Source: CAZCBX01 sp964497185
Lineage (GTDB): Bacteria; Bdellovibrionota_G; JALEGL01; JAGRMV01
Length of the DNA stretch: 64,000 nt
Assembly: GCA_964497185.1 (NCBI GenBank)
Contig: CAZCBX010000012.1
Coordinates: 10,545 to 74,544, forward strand
Reading direction: 5' to 3'
Part shown: in pieces, positions 1 through 7,431 of the stretch
Position numbering within the stretch: position 1 is the stretch's first letter
Layout of the letters: every line of letters begins with the position of its first letter
Made by a program: the position numbers and the translations under genes
The notes under the pieces: model-generated
Database searches by the model: none
The model's input: only the letters and a program-made list of their open reading frames with translations
What the model was told of the DNA's origin: nothing

Positions 1-1
1 A

Positions 2-130
2 GATGCCGTTGCAGCAACCATCATCACGCCCGAAGAAAAACAAAAACTCGACGGCCTCCACTCCCTCAAACAAGAAGCCATCCGCGTCAACGACTACAAA
101 GACCAAAAAGAAATGCAAAACCACGCCTAA
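2..130 (+). CDS. C-terminal fragment, probable acyl-CoA dehydrogenase (FadE-type tail)
   Basis: The gene enters from the left edge; frame 2 is open from base 2 to a TAA at 128-130, giving the last 42 residues of a protein. The tail has the pattern 'ITPEEKQKL' followed by 'AIRVNDY', which resembles the C-terminal extension (DUF1974-like) of long FadE-type acyl-CoA dehydrogenases, where a short helix ending in a V-D-D/E-F/Y motif is common. If so, it would catalyse the first FAD-dependent oxidation of fatty acyl-CoA in beta-oxidation. Only the tail is visible, no catalytic residue can be checked, and the family call is by motif resemblance alone. Confidence 0.5.
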   Translation, partial: DAVAATIITPEEKQKLDGLHSLKQEAIRVNDYKDQKEMQNHA

Positions 131-135
131 TCATA

Positions 136-168
136 TTGGGGACAGACACCTTTGGTGTCAGTCCCCAA
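136..168. repeat. Hairpin repeat, copy 1 (left of NTase pair)
   Basis: A palindrome with 13-nt arms GGGGACAGACACC and GGTGTCAGTCCCC around a TTT loop, with one mismatch and TT/AA extending the stem. It lies between the stop of the left-edge gene and the stop of the nucleotidyltransferase gene. A near-identical hairpin lies at 839-867. GGGGACAGACACC-type palindromes are widespread in deltaproteobacterial genomes, often near Y1 (RAYT-type) transposases; no such transposase is in this window. It could also work as a bidirectional terminator between the two convergent genes. Confidence 0.8.
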
Positions 169-172
169 AAAA

Positions 173-652
173 CTATGTGGTTTGTCTTTTGATTTCCTTG
201 AGTTCTTTTACAGTTATACGATCTTTTTCACGCCCCATCGCCTCTTTGGCTTTAATCAAATCGTCGATCGACAAAACCCTGCACACATGAGCAAAAAGCG
301 TCATTTTTTCCGCTCTCTCATACAAAGCGTCAAACGCGTCCAGCCCCTTGACCTCAGACAAAACATCCAGAACACCCAAATCACATGCGATGTACAAATT
401 TTTGCACTCCGACAACGTGGGAGGCTCTTTCAATAAAGAGCGGTGATCCGGCGTCATTCGATGCACAGGATGGAATGGTGCCAACGTGTTTTTTAAAACA
501 TCGAAGTGACGGGGCTCAAACGGCATGCAAATCTCCAAATCAAACGTCACTTGACTTGAGCCATGAAACGTTCCCGCAAAGCCACCAATGATGACAAATG
601 GAAGATCGTTTTGGAGTAAAATTTTAAGAAGCTGATTCAGATCGTTTTTCAT
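173..652 (-). CDS. Nucleotidyltransferase-fold protein (AbiEii/MNT-like)
   Basis: The 159-aa product carries the glycine-rich start of the nucleotidyltransferase fold (IGGFAGTFHGS, about residues 22-32) followed by TFDLEI, where the usual D-x-D is D-x-E, and a C-terminal LIKAKEAMGREKD segment typical of stand-alone AbiEii/DUF6036-like nucleotidyltransferases. Such proteins transfer a nucleotide to RNA or protein targets; several are toxins of type II or IV modules. Start ATG at 652 overlaps the upstream small gene by 29 bp, so the two are almost certainly co-translated. No standard HTH antitoxin is visible, so a toxin role is not shown. Both genes sit between two matching hairpins (136-168, 839-867), suggesting an accessory cassette. 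Confidence 0.65.
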   Translation of the reverse strand: MKNDLNQLLKILLQNDLPFVIIGGFAGTFHGSSQVTFDLEICMPFEPRHFDVLKNTLAPFHPVHRMTPDHRSLLKEPPTLSECKNLYIACDLGVLDVLSEVKGLDAFDALYERAEKMTLFAHVCRVLSIDDLIKAKEAMGREKDRITVKELKEIKRQTT

Positions 653-782
653 GCTTTACTTTTTTGGCCTGCCTCAAACGCATGCATAAATCGAGCGCAG
701 CCTGATGCTGTTTTAAACGCTCCTCCACCGATAGCCGCAAATTGCGGCGCAACATTTCAATATCAACCGATGGGATGGACAT
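624..782 (-). CDS. Small partner of the nucleotidyltransferase
   Basis: A 52-aa protein (ATG at 782; an upstream in-frame TTG at 818 would add 12 residues). It contains LRRNLRLSVEERLKQHQAA, a helical motif often found in short ORFs directly upstream of nucleotidyltransferase-like genes. The C-terminus is basic (AKKVKHEKR). The 29-bp overlap with the downstream gene implies a functional pair. I cannot tell whether it binds DNA, inhibits its partner or positions it. Confidence 0.6.
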   Translation of the reverse strand: MSIPSVDIEMLRRNLRLSVEERLKQHQAALDLCMRLRQAKKVKHEKRSESAS

Positions 783-838
783 TGAAAAGACACTAGCCCA
801 TATTTTATCGAAGCTCAAGAACCCTATTGCTCGATTTT

Positions 839-867
839 GGGGACAGACATCTTAGGTGTCTGTCCCC
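839..867. repeat. Hairpin repeat, copy 2 (right of NTase pair)
   Basis: A 29-nt palindrome: arms GGGGACAGACATC and GGTGTCTGTCCCC around TTA, with a single T-G wobble. It is flanked on both sides by CGATTTT. It matches the hairpin at 136-168 and lies upstream of the gene pair's start, so the two copies bracket the cassette. Confidence 0.8.
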
Positions 868-935
868 GATTTTCAAGGCGGTTCATCCCGTCATTTTTTT
901 ATGAGGGAAGATATGACTGAACTATAAACTTGAAG

Positions 936-1736
936 TCAGTCTTGTGAACCTTCCCTGATGGGTGAAAAGGTTGGGTCTGATGGATCCACAAAATGCAACA
1001 ATTGTTCAAATACCCATTCGGGGTCTTCGAGGGTGAGGTCGTGGCCTGCGTTTGGGTGAACGGCGTGGGCGCAGTCCAGTTTGTTGACGATGGCTTTGGA
1101 GCACGTTGGAGAGACGAGTTGATCTTTGGCGCTTTGTAAAATCATGACCGGACAGGCGGGCTTTTGCGTTAATTTGAGTTTGGCGGCCAGCACCGTGTGA
1201 CGAAAAAAATTGGCCAACGATACGGGTCTTTTGCGCTGGATGTCGACCCACGTTTGCAACAACGCCGATCGGTCTTGTGTAGTGGACAACGTCCATCGCA
1301 TCACCCAGGCTTCGCGTTTGGTCAGATTGGAAAACTGCGTGAAAAATTTTGGCAGGCTGCAAATCACCGGCCATTGCATGCGCGCATACCATGGCGAGAG
1401 ATTGGCAAAACTGGTGTTGATCCACACCATCCGCTGCACATTTAATTTGGTTTGGCGTGCCCACGTGTGGGATACCATGGCCCCCATGGAGTATGCCAAG
1501 ATTGAAACCGAGTTTAGGTTTGGGTGCTGCTGTGCCAATGCATCGCTGATGTGTTGGACCCATGCTTGCACATCCAGAGGTGCCTTTTGCTGATGATACT
1601 CTCCCACCCCAGGCATGTCGATGCATATGACCTTGGTTTGAAACCTTTGTGCAAATTGGTCTGAAAAATCTCCCCAGTGTTGTTTTTCCCGCGACAGGCC
1701 ACGAAGAAAAATCCATGCATGATTAGTTGGATTCAT
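936..1736 (-). CDS. Alpha/beta-hydrolase
   Basis: A 266-aa alpha/beta-hydrolase with the nucleophile elbow AYSMG (Ser83), a late acid Asp205 in SAKDQLV and His232 in NAGHDLTLE, giving a full Ser-Asp-His triad. An oxyanion-type loop FLRGLSREKQHW is near residue 10. The start at 1736 was chosen because the hydrolase fold begins there; 28 further in-frame residues upstream look non-native. The start overlaps the end of the M14 peptidase by 14 bp, so the gene is the last in a three-gene operon with that peptidase and a small membrane protein. No signal peptide: cytoplasmic. The substrate is unknown; BioH-like or lactonase/esterase activity would fit the fold. Confidence 0.75.
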   Translation of the reverse strand: MNPTNHAWIFLRGLSREKQHWGDFSDQFAQRFQTKVICIDMPGVGEYHQQKAPLDVQAWVQHISDALAQQHPNLNSVSILAYSMGAMVSHTWARQTKLNVQRMVWINTSFANLSPWYARMQWPVICSLPKFFTQFSNLTKREAWVMRWTLSTTQDRSALLQTWVDIQRKRPVSLANFFRHTVLAAKLKLTQKPACPVMILQSAKDQLVSPTCSKAIVNKLDCAHAVHPNAGHDLTLEDPEWVFEQLLHFVDPSDPTFSPIREGSQD

Positions 1737-2754
1737 CCATGCCCCAAAATGCAACGGCTTCTTGATACAGTGATTGTTTTTGCGCATCGGACAAGCCAAC
1801 CCAATCTTGAGATGACACAATGGCGCGTACTAAAAAATCAAACAAGGGCAAGTGCTGACGAAAGGTGCGCATGCGCCGATGTTCTTTGATGGGGTTAAAT
1901 ACGCCCAGCGAAGAAAAAAGCTGCATTGGATTTTTGCGCACCCAGGTCCACGACCCCATTTCCAAGCAGAGGGGCAAAAAAAAGCTGTCTTGTTTTGTGG
2001 CCAAATGTTGATCAAAAAGGTGGTCCCATACATCACCGTGCGATCGGTATTGCAACGATTGTGGTTCAAAGCGGTACACGTGATAAGGATAAACCGCGTC
2101 GAGCATTTTCTTTAATTGAAACGCTTGGGGCAAATAGGCAAAGGGTTTACGCGTGTGGGCGTAAGGCACCCAAAGTTGGTCCTTCATGCCAAAGCCCGAA
2201 TGCATGTCCACCGCAATGCTGACCTTAGAGGAAAACAAATACCGTTTAACCACATCGCATAACGCCTGCGCGCCCACTTCCATGGGGTGATCTTTTTTGC
2301 CCCGATACCATGGCAACATGGGAGAAATCCGATGCCCTGCATAAATCTCCCACTTTTTCACTTCGGCGGACTCAACAGGGGCATTGCGCATAAGGTCCAC
2401 GCCGTTTTCGTTGGCGCGGGTGTGATTGTGCATGCCGATGGGATTGACAATGGGCATAAACACAAGCTGAACATGTTTTAAAACCGCATGCAGCATTTGA
2501 TCCCAGCGCAAAAGATCGGCGATGGTTTCCATGTACGATAGCAATACTTTGGTGCCAATTTGTTCCAGGCCGTGTACACCCGCAAAATAGCCTATGGTGG
2601 GCGTGTTTTTACCCGCTTTGCCGAGGCGAATCACATGGATGGGATGGCTTTGATTTTGACGCGTGGGATTGGCCACCACCTCTACCTTCGCATGGGGCTT
2701 CATTTTTTCAATGACGCGGCGGAGCTGCTCCAATTCAGCAAACGAATCGCTCAT
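1723..2754 (-). CDS. M14-family zinc carboxypeptidase
   Basis: The 343-aa protein carries the M14 metallopeptidase pattern: H61-x-x-E64 in GVHGLEQIG, the third zinc ligand H185 in AVDMHSGFG and a likely catalytic Glu265 in CLEMGSW. The substrate-carboxylate loop resembles NENGVDLMRN (residues 115-124). No signal peptide is seen, so it is probably cytoplasmic, unlike secreted digestive carboxypeptidases; M14 proteins of this type often trim peptidoglycan peptides or amino-acid conjugates. It overlaps the upstream membrane-protein gene by 4 bp (ATGA) and the downstream hydrolase by 14 bp. Family membership is clear, substrate is not. Confidence 0.8.
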   Translation of the reverse strand: MSDSFAELEQLRRVIEKMKPHAKVEVVANPTRQNQSHPIHVIRLGKAGKNTPTIGYFAGVHGLEQIGTKVLLSYMETIADLLRWDQMLHAVLKHVQLVFMPIVNPIGMHNHTRANENGVDLMRNAPVESAEVKKWEIYAGHRISPMLPWYRGKKDHPMEVGAQALCDVVKRYLFSSKVSIAVDMHSGFGMKDQLWVPYAHTRKPFAYLPQAFQLKKMLDAVYPYHVYRFEPQSLQYRSHGDVWDHLFDQHLATKQDSFFLPLCLEMGSWTWVRKNPMQLFSSLGVFNPIKEHRRMRTFRQHLPLFDFLVRAIVSSQDWVGLSDAQKQSLYQEAVAFWGMDESN

Positions 2755-3137
2755 AACTCGCTGATTTGTTTTTTAAGCGCTTGGTTTTCATCGTGGTAGC
2801 GCTGAATGATCCGGCTTCGTTGAAACACGTCGTAAGAGAAAAAAAGCACGGTGACGAAAAGAAAAACAAGAAAGATAAAGAATAAAAAAACAATGATCAT
2901 GTCGTAGGTAAACACCAGGTCTGAATTTCGATATACAACCCCATCGGGCTGACGAAATACCCTGGAATAGTGAAATACTTTGGGCATTAAGTCTTTGAAA
3001 TATTCGTTGTACGTCCAAATTTCAAAAAGCAAGAAACCAAACACGGCAATGCGAAAATAAAAGATAATTTTTTCATATTTTCCGCTTAACACATCACGCA
3101 AAATAAGCTGCTGGTAATATTCATCGAGTCTTTTCAT
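2751..3137 (-). CDS. Small two-helix membrane protein, unknown
   Basis: A 128-aa product with two hydrophobic helices (about residues 24-42 and 79-102) and a charged C-terminal coiled-coil-like tail (HDENQALKKQISEL). No known family is recognised. ATG at 3137; the stop overlaps the M14 peptidase start by 4 bp, so it is the first gene of that operon. The region 3138-3245 separates it from the divergent acyltransferase gene and must hold both promoters. Confidence 0.65.
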   Translation of the reverse strand: MKRLDEYYQQLILRDVLSGKYEKIIFYFRIAVFGFLLFEIWTYNEYFKDLMPKVFHYSRVFRQPDGVVYRNSDLVFTYDMIIVFLFFIFLVFLFVTVLFFSYDVFQRSRIIQRYHDENQALKKQISEL

Positions 3138-3245
3138 GAATGTACCATTGTATCATTGATTGGTGGGATTAACCAAAAAGACATGGCCTGAAAAACCACA
3201 GGTTTCTTTGGCAGAACAAACACATCTTATGGTACTACTAAGAGA

Positions 3246-4985
3246 GTGAAACCATTGGTTGAAAAGCTCTTAGGCATCTCCCGGCTCAAAGATATTTACG
3301 GCCGAACGCAGTCGGCGCAAACCCTTCAAGCCTTCATTGCGCAAGTATTGGATGAATTTCAAGTTGAGCCTCATTACCCATTGCACCAAATGGATCGCAT
3401 TCCTTCCACTGGCCCCACCATTGTGGTGGCCAACCACCCCTATGGCGGCATCGAGGGATTGATTATGGCCAGCATCCTGCTCAATCTTCGCAAAGACGTC
3501 AAAATACTGGCCAATCCCATTCTTAACGTTTTTGAACCGCTGCATGATTTGTTCTTTTTTGTCGAGCCTTATCAAACACCTGAGGCCTACCAGAAAAATA
3601 TTCAGGCCACCCGGCATGCCTACGATTGGTTAACAAAAGGGGGCCTGCTGGCAATGTTTCCTTCTGGCGAAGTCTCTCATCGAACCTGGAAACGGTGGGA
3701 GGTCAAAGATCCTCCATGGAGCACCAGCGTAGCCAGAATGATTCGCAAAACCAAAGCCAATGTGGTGCCCATGTTTTTTCATGGCCACAATTCTTTTACG
3801 TTTCAAGCAGCGGGGCTTTTGCATCCCTCTTTGAGAACAGCCCTTCTGCCCCGTGAGATGCTCAACAAACGCAATGCAACCATTCAAGTAAGTTTTGGCA
3901 AACGCATCACATACAAAAAAATTCCCCTCGAATTAAAAAATCATGAGGTATCTACCTATCTGCGTTTTCGTACCTACATGTTAGAAAACACCCCTCCGAC
4001 TTCCCTGCCTGCCAAAGATATCGATCAACACCATGCTACACCCATCGCGGCGCACAAAGGCACCCCCCTGCTCAATCAAGAAATTGATCATCTGCCTGCC
4101 AAGCAATGTTTGGAAACGTTTAAAGCTTTTTCTGTGTATTATGCCTACCCCGAGCAAATTCCAAACGTACTGCATGAAATCGGCCGATTGCGTGAAAAAA
4201 CTTTTCGTCAGGTCGGCGAAGGCACGGGCAAAGAGCTAGACTTAGACCGCTACGATCAACATTATGTGCATTTGTTCAGCTGGAACAATGAGCGCAAAGA
4301 AATGGTGGGCGCATACCGGCTGGGCAGAACCGATCAAATTTTACAGGACAAAGGCCTGGCAGGCTTATACACGCGGCAACTCTTTCGTTACGATCAGCAG
4401 TTTTTAAACAATTTGCAACCCGCTCTGGAACTGGGCCGTTCTTTTATCCGCAAGCAGTATCAAAAGGAATTCACCTCGTTGCTCATGCTTTGGAAAGGCA
4501 TCGCCAAATTTATCGCCCTGCATCCTCAATACAAAACCTTGTATGGTACGGTGAGCATCTCCAATGACTATTCGCCTCTGTCCAAACAATTGATCATGAA
4601 TTTCATCCAAAAAAAGCGCTTCAACCAAGACTTGGCGCGTTTGATCAAGGCCATCAAACCACCCCGAACCAAGTTAAAACTTCCAGAAATCAACAGCGAC
4701 GCGCTGGATGCCTTTGTGCGAGAAATCGAAGACATTTCTGATCTCATCTCTGATTTTGATACGCAATACGAGGGTGTGCCGATTTTGCTCAAACATTACT
4801 TAAAACTCGGTGGGCAAGTTGTGGGCTTTAACATCGACAAAGATTTCCAGAATGTGGTGGATGCCATGATCGTGGTCAAGCTCAACCAAACAGATCCCAA
4901 GCTCTTAAAATTTTACATGGGCAAAGAGGCCTACCAACACTATGAAAAGGCCGTTCAAGCCAAGGAGAGCAAGTTCGGTGCCTAG
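3246..4985 (+). CDS. Bifunctional PlsC-type acyltransferase / GNAT N-acyltransferase
   Basis: The 579-aa protein joins two acyltransferase domains. Residues about 40-240 are a lysophospholipid acyltransferase (PlsC-like) with ANHPYGG (H64) and FPSGE (138-142). Residues about 285-540 resemble the hemolysin/OlsB GNAT family: an LREKTFRQVGEGTG segment, an ELGRSF strand and a C-terminal VDAMIVVKL. OlsB makes a 3-hydroxyacyl amide on ornithine or glycine and OlsA esterifies it, so the fusion could make an ornithine or glycine lipid by itself. Described OlsF fusions have the opposite order (OlsB then OlsA). Start is GTG at 3246 after a weak AAGAGA. Followed with an 8-bp overlap by a lipoprotein gene. 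Confidence 0.75.
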   Translation: MKPLVEKLLGISRLKDIYGRTQSAQTLQAFIAQVLDEFQVEPHYPLHQMDRIPSTGPTIVVANHPYGGIEGLIMASILLNLRKDVKILANPILNVFEPLHDLFFFVEPYQTPEAYQKNIQATRHAYDWLTKGGLLAMFPSGEVSHRTWKRWEVKDPPWSTSVARMIRKTKANVVPMFFHGHNSFTFQAAGLLHPSLRTALLPREMLNKRNATIQVSFGKRITYKKIPLELKNHEVSTYLRFRTYMLENTPPTSLPAKDIDQHHATPIAAHKGTPLLNQEIDHLPAKQCLETFKAFSVYYAYPEQIPNVLHEIGRLREKTFRQVGEGTGKELDLDRYDQHYVHLFSWNNERKEMVGAYRLGRTDQILQDKGLAGLYTRQLFRYDQQFLNNLQPALELGRSFIRKQYQKEFTSLLMLWKGIAKFIALHPQYKTLYGTVSISNDYSPLSKQLIMNFIQKKRFNQDLARLIKAIKPPRTKLKLPEINSDALDAFVREIEDISDLISDFDTQYEGVPILLKHYLKLGGQVVGFNIDKDFQNVVDAMIVVKLNQTDPKLLKFYMGKEAYQHYEKAVQAKESKFGA

Positions 4986-6048
4986 CAAAATTTATGGGTT
5001 ACAGCTCCACCTGCTCATATTCATTCTTTCATTCACCTTTTTGATGCACTGCCAATGGCTCGCCCAAAAAGACGAAACATCCCAAGTTTCTTCCTCCGAC
5101 ACAACCACCGAACCCTACCAACCCTATGAATTTGCCACGCAGGAAATGATGGCACAACAACTCAACGCGCACCCGCCCAAACCTCCGCTTCAAGAGGGTC
5201 AATGGTTTGATGCCGCGCCCTTTTGGATTCAAATCACCAATCCATCCTTGGGTCAGTATCGCATGCGTTTTTTTGCCAAAGACTTGCCCAACGTCAGTAA
5301 ATTAGACAAAGCCGGAAACGTCGACATCCATGCTTTTACCATCAAGGGCAATAAAGCGTGGCGCCAGCGATTTCCCATGCTTTTTAAACCGCTGCGCATC
5401 GAAGGCCAAATGTATTCGGTGGCCACCATGGACCTTGAACACAACGCCATCCCGCTGAGTCGTTTTGAAATAAAAATGCAAATGGTTTTTCCAACCATGG
5501 TGCAATCCAAGTCCATTTATGCAAGCCATGCTGGGCAAAAATACAACATGCATCGCGAAGTCATTGCCATTCATGCCGTAAGAGACAATGAAGCCATCCT
5601 TTATCATGAAGGTACACCAGAATTGTTTTTTGGCGTGACCGGCTTTAATCAACAGCAGCAACCAATGCGCCCCGTTAAAGTTGAAAGCGCTGAAACAAAG
5701 AAGCGCCGCACCCGTTTCCGATACGTGTTTGACCAAGCGCTAAGCCACGTAGACGTGCATGTTGCAAAAGCACTGATGAAGCCGCGCAAATCGATGATTG
5801 TGTCCGCCGACGCTTTTTATCATCGGCTTGGCGCGCACGTTATTACTTTTGATCAACATCCTTCCAGCGTATCACGCAAAGTGATACCCGGACGTGCCAC
5901 TTTAAAAACACCCAAACATGCGATTAAAATTGAAAACAAAATTTTGGTCATTGATCAACTTTACTATGGCAAACTCAGTGGAGAAGCCTGGATTCATATT
6001 AAACCCGATCAAGTCGTCATCAACGGGAAGACGGTACAACCCCAGTAG
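4978..6048 (+). CDS. Putative lipoprotein, unknown
   Basis: A 356-aa product with an N-terminal hydrophobic stretch ending in LMHC, a plausible lipobox with Cys25. I chose GTG 4978 over ATG 4942 because AAGGAGAG lies just upstream at good spacing and the signal then begins directly; the start overlaps the acyltransferase stop by 8 bp. The mature part is rich in beta-type sequence with no motif I recognise. Its overlap with the lipid acyltransferase suggests a shared transcript and an envelope role. Its 3' end overlaps the convergent sugar dehydrogenase gene by 29 bp. Confidence 0.65.
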   Translation: MPSKIYGLQLHLLIFILSFTFLMHCQWLAQKDETSQVSSSDTTTEPYQPYEFATQEMMAQQLNAHPPKPPLQEGQWFDAAPFWIQITNPSLGQYRMRFFAKDLPNVSKLDKAGNVDIHAFTIKGNKAWRQRFPMLFKPLRIEGQMYSVATMDLEHNAIPLSRFEIKMQMVFPTMVQSKSIYASHAGQKYNMHREVIAIHAVRDNEAILYHEGTPELFFGVTGFNQQQQPMRPVKVESAETKKRRTRFRYVFDQALSHVDVHVAKALMKPRKSMIVSADAFYHRLGAHVITFDQHPSSVSRKVIPGRATLKTPKHAIKIENKILVIDQLYYGKLSGEAWIHIKPDQVVINGKTVQPQ

Positions 6049-7201
6049 AAGAGTATCCTTTGGGCAAAATGCGCATTAATTTTCCCGTATCGGTACTGGC
6101 CCATAGATAACCCTTGGGATCCACGGCCACATGCCGAAAGCGTTTTTCCATGTCTTCCAACCATCGTTCTTCCAATATTTTTCCTTCATTGGGTATCAAT
6201 ACGTTGATGTGTTGTCCGGCCAATGCTGGAATGACAAAAGCACCTTCATAACCGGGATATTGTTGGCCACGATAAAGCAGCAAACTGGACGGTGCAATGG
6301 AGGGCACATAAAAATGAACGGGTCGCTCAATGCCTTCGATATGCGTTAACCCCTCTCCCACGGGCAAACCGGAATATTCACGGCCGTAGGTTACCAGCGG
6401 CCATCCATAGTTTGCGCCTTTGATGATACGATTCAACTCATCTCCACCCCTGGGCCCATGTTCTGTGACCCATAGTGTATCGGTTTGATGGTCGTATACC
6501 GTGCCTTGAGGATTTCGATGGCCATACGACCATACACCTGGATGCACGTTGGGATCCTGAACAAAAGGATTGTCTTTGGGCGCCGAACCATCCAGCCTTA
6601 AACGGTAGATCTTTCCACCCGAAGCGGTGAGATTTTGGGCCTGATCTCGATCGCCGCGATCTCCCACACCAAAAAACATATGGCCTTTTTGATCGAAGGC
6701 AAGCCGAGAGCCAAAATGCTCTCTCTTTTGTGAACCGCTGTCAGACGTAAATAAAACTTCCAATTTATCCAATTTGCCGTCCATCCATCGCGCCCGTGAC
6801 ACCCTGGTTTCGATGCCGTCATCGGGCTGTTTGACACTGTAGGTAAAATAAAGCCACGGCTTTTTAGGATAAGATGGATCCAAAGCAATGTCCATCAGTC
6901 CGCCTTGGCCCCAAACAAATACTTGGAAGGGAAGCGCAATGTCTTTTTCTTGGCGGGTCGCCAAGTTGACTTGTTTGATTTTGCCATTGCGTTGGCTGAG
7001 CAAAACTTGATTGTGATCCAAAAAAAGAAACGACCAAATCACACCAATATCTTTGGTTTGATAAACCGATGAAGGTGCCACAGACACCGTGGGTTCAGAT
7101 TCGTAAATATTTTCAGGAACAGCAGGCCGATAGGTCAACACCACCCAAAGGCAGATGGCCATACAAAATAAGACTGTCCAAACAAAAATCCATCGCTTCA
7201 T
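6020..7201 (-). CDS. PQQ-type soluble aldose/sugar dehydrogenase
   Basis: The 393-aa protein has an N-terminal membrane or signal helix (residues 5-22) and then the six-bladed propeller of the soluble glucose dehydrogenase/Asd (YliI) family. Family landmarks are FGVGDRGDRDQAQN, SYGHRNPQG and WVTEHGPRGGDELN, the last followed by NYGWPLVTYG. Such enzymes oxidise aldoses in the periplasm using PQQ and calcium. No PQQ-biosynthesis genes are in the window, so the cofactor would be made elsewhere or scavenged. ATG at 7201; convergent overlap with the lipoprotein gene. Confidence 0.85.
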   Translation of the reverse strand: MKRWIFVWTVLFCMAICLWVVLTYRPAVPENIYESEPTVSVAPSSVYQTKDIGVIWSFLFLDHNQVLLSQRNGKIKQVNLATRQEKDIALPFQVFVWGQGGLMDIALDPSYPKKPWLYFTYSVKQPDDGIETRVSRARWMDGKLDKLEVLFTSDSGSQKREHFGSRLAFDQKGHMFFGVGDRGDRDQAQNLTASGGKIYRLRLDGSAPKDNPFVQDPNVHPGVWSYGHRNPQGTVYDHQTDTLWVTEHGPRGGDELNRIIKGANYGWPLVTYGREYSGLPVGEGLTHIEGIERPVHFYVPSIAPSSLLLYRGQQYPGYEGAFVIPALAGQHINVLIPNEGKILEERWLEDMEKRFRHVAVDPKGYLWASTDTGKLMRILPKGYSSTGVVPSSR

Positions 7202-7246
7202 GCACCGTTGGTTTTACGCCATACACGAATAAAAGGAAGTCTTTTA

Positions 7247-7275
7247 TTGACATCCAACGTTGGCTCTCATAACAA
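7247..7275 (+). promoter_or_regulatory. Candidate promoter upstream of symporter leader
   Basis: TTGACA at 7247-7252, a 17-nt spacer and TAACAA at 7270-7275. Transcription would begin near 7282. It faces right, away from the sugar dehydrogenase, and would make a leader ending in the terminator at 7364-7388. Confidence 0.5.
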
Positions 7276-7282
7276 AGAAGCC

Positions 7283-7351
7283 ATGGAAGACATCGGCGAC
7301 CAGTCACAGTCCTTGATTGCAGCCAAGCTGGCACAAAACCTCACAGCGTAG
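7283..7351 (+). CDS. Possible 22-aa leader peptide ORF
   Basis: A small ORF (ATG 7283, TAG 7349) placed at or next to the predicted transcription start and 12 nt before a terminator hairpin. The peptide has five alanines in 22 residues (SLIAAKLAQNLTA at the end), which is notable because the next gene is an alanine/glycine symporter. No ribosome-binding site is visible, so it would have to be leaderless. It may be chance. Confidence 0.3.
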   Translation: MEDIGDQSQSLIAAKLAQNLTA

Positions 7352-7363
7352 CCAGTTTTTACG

Positions 7364-7388
7364 AACCCGCCTTTGGTGGGTTTTTTTT
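7364..7388 (+). terminator. Rho-independent terminator in symporter leader
   Basis: Stem AACCCGCC / GGTGGGTT with a TTT loop and one G-T wobble, followed by eight T residues. It is oriented with the + strand although the upstream neighbour is on the - strand, so it must end a short transcript that starts in 7202-7360, as expected for an attenuated leader or small RNA. Confidence 0.75.
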
Positions 7389-7431
7389 ATGTATTTTAAC
7401 CACCGCAAGGCAGTGGCAACAGAAAGTAAGC

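Noticed and set aside
1006..1716. 236-codon minus-strand ORF inside the hydrolase
   Set aside because: Overlaps the hydrolase in another frame, lacks any motif and is rich in Arg/His/Gln from frame-shifted translation.
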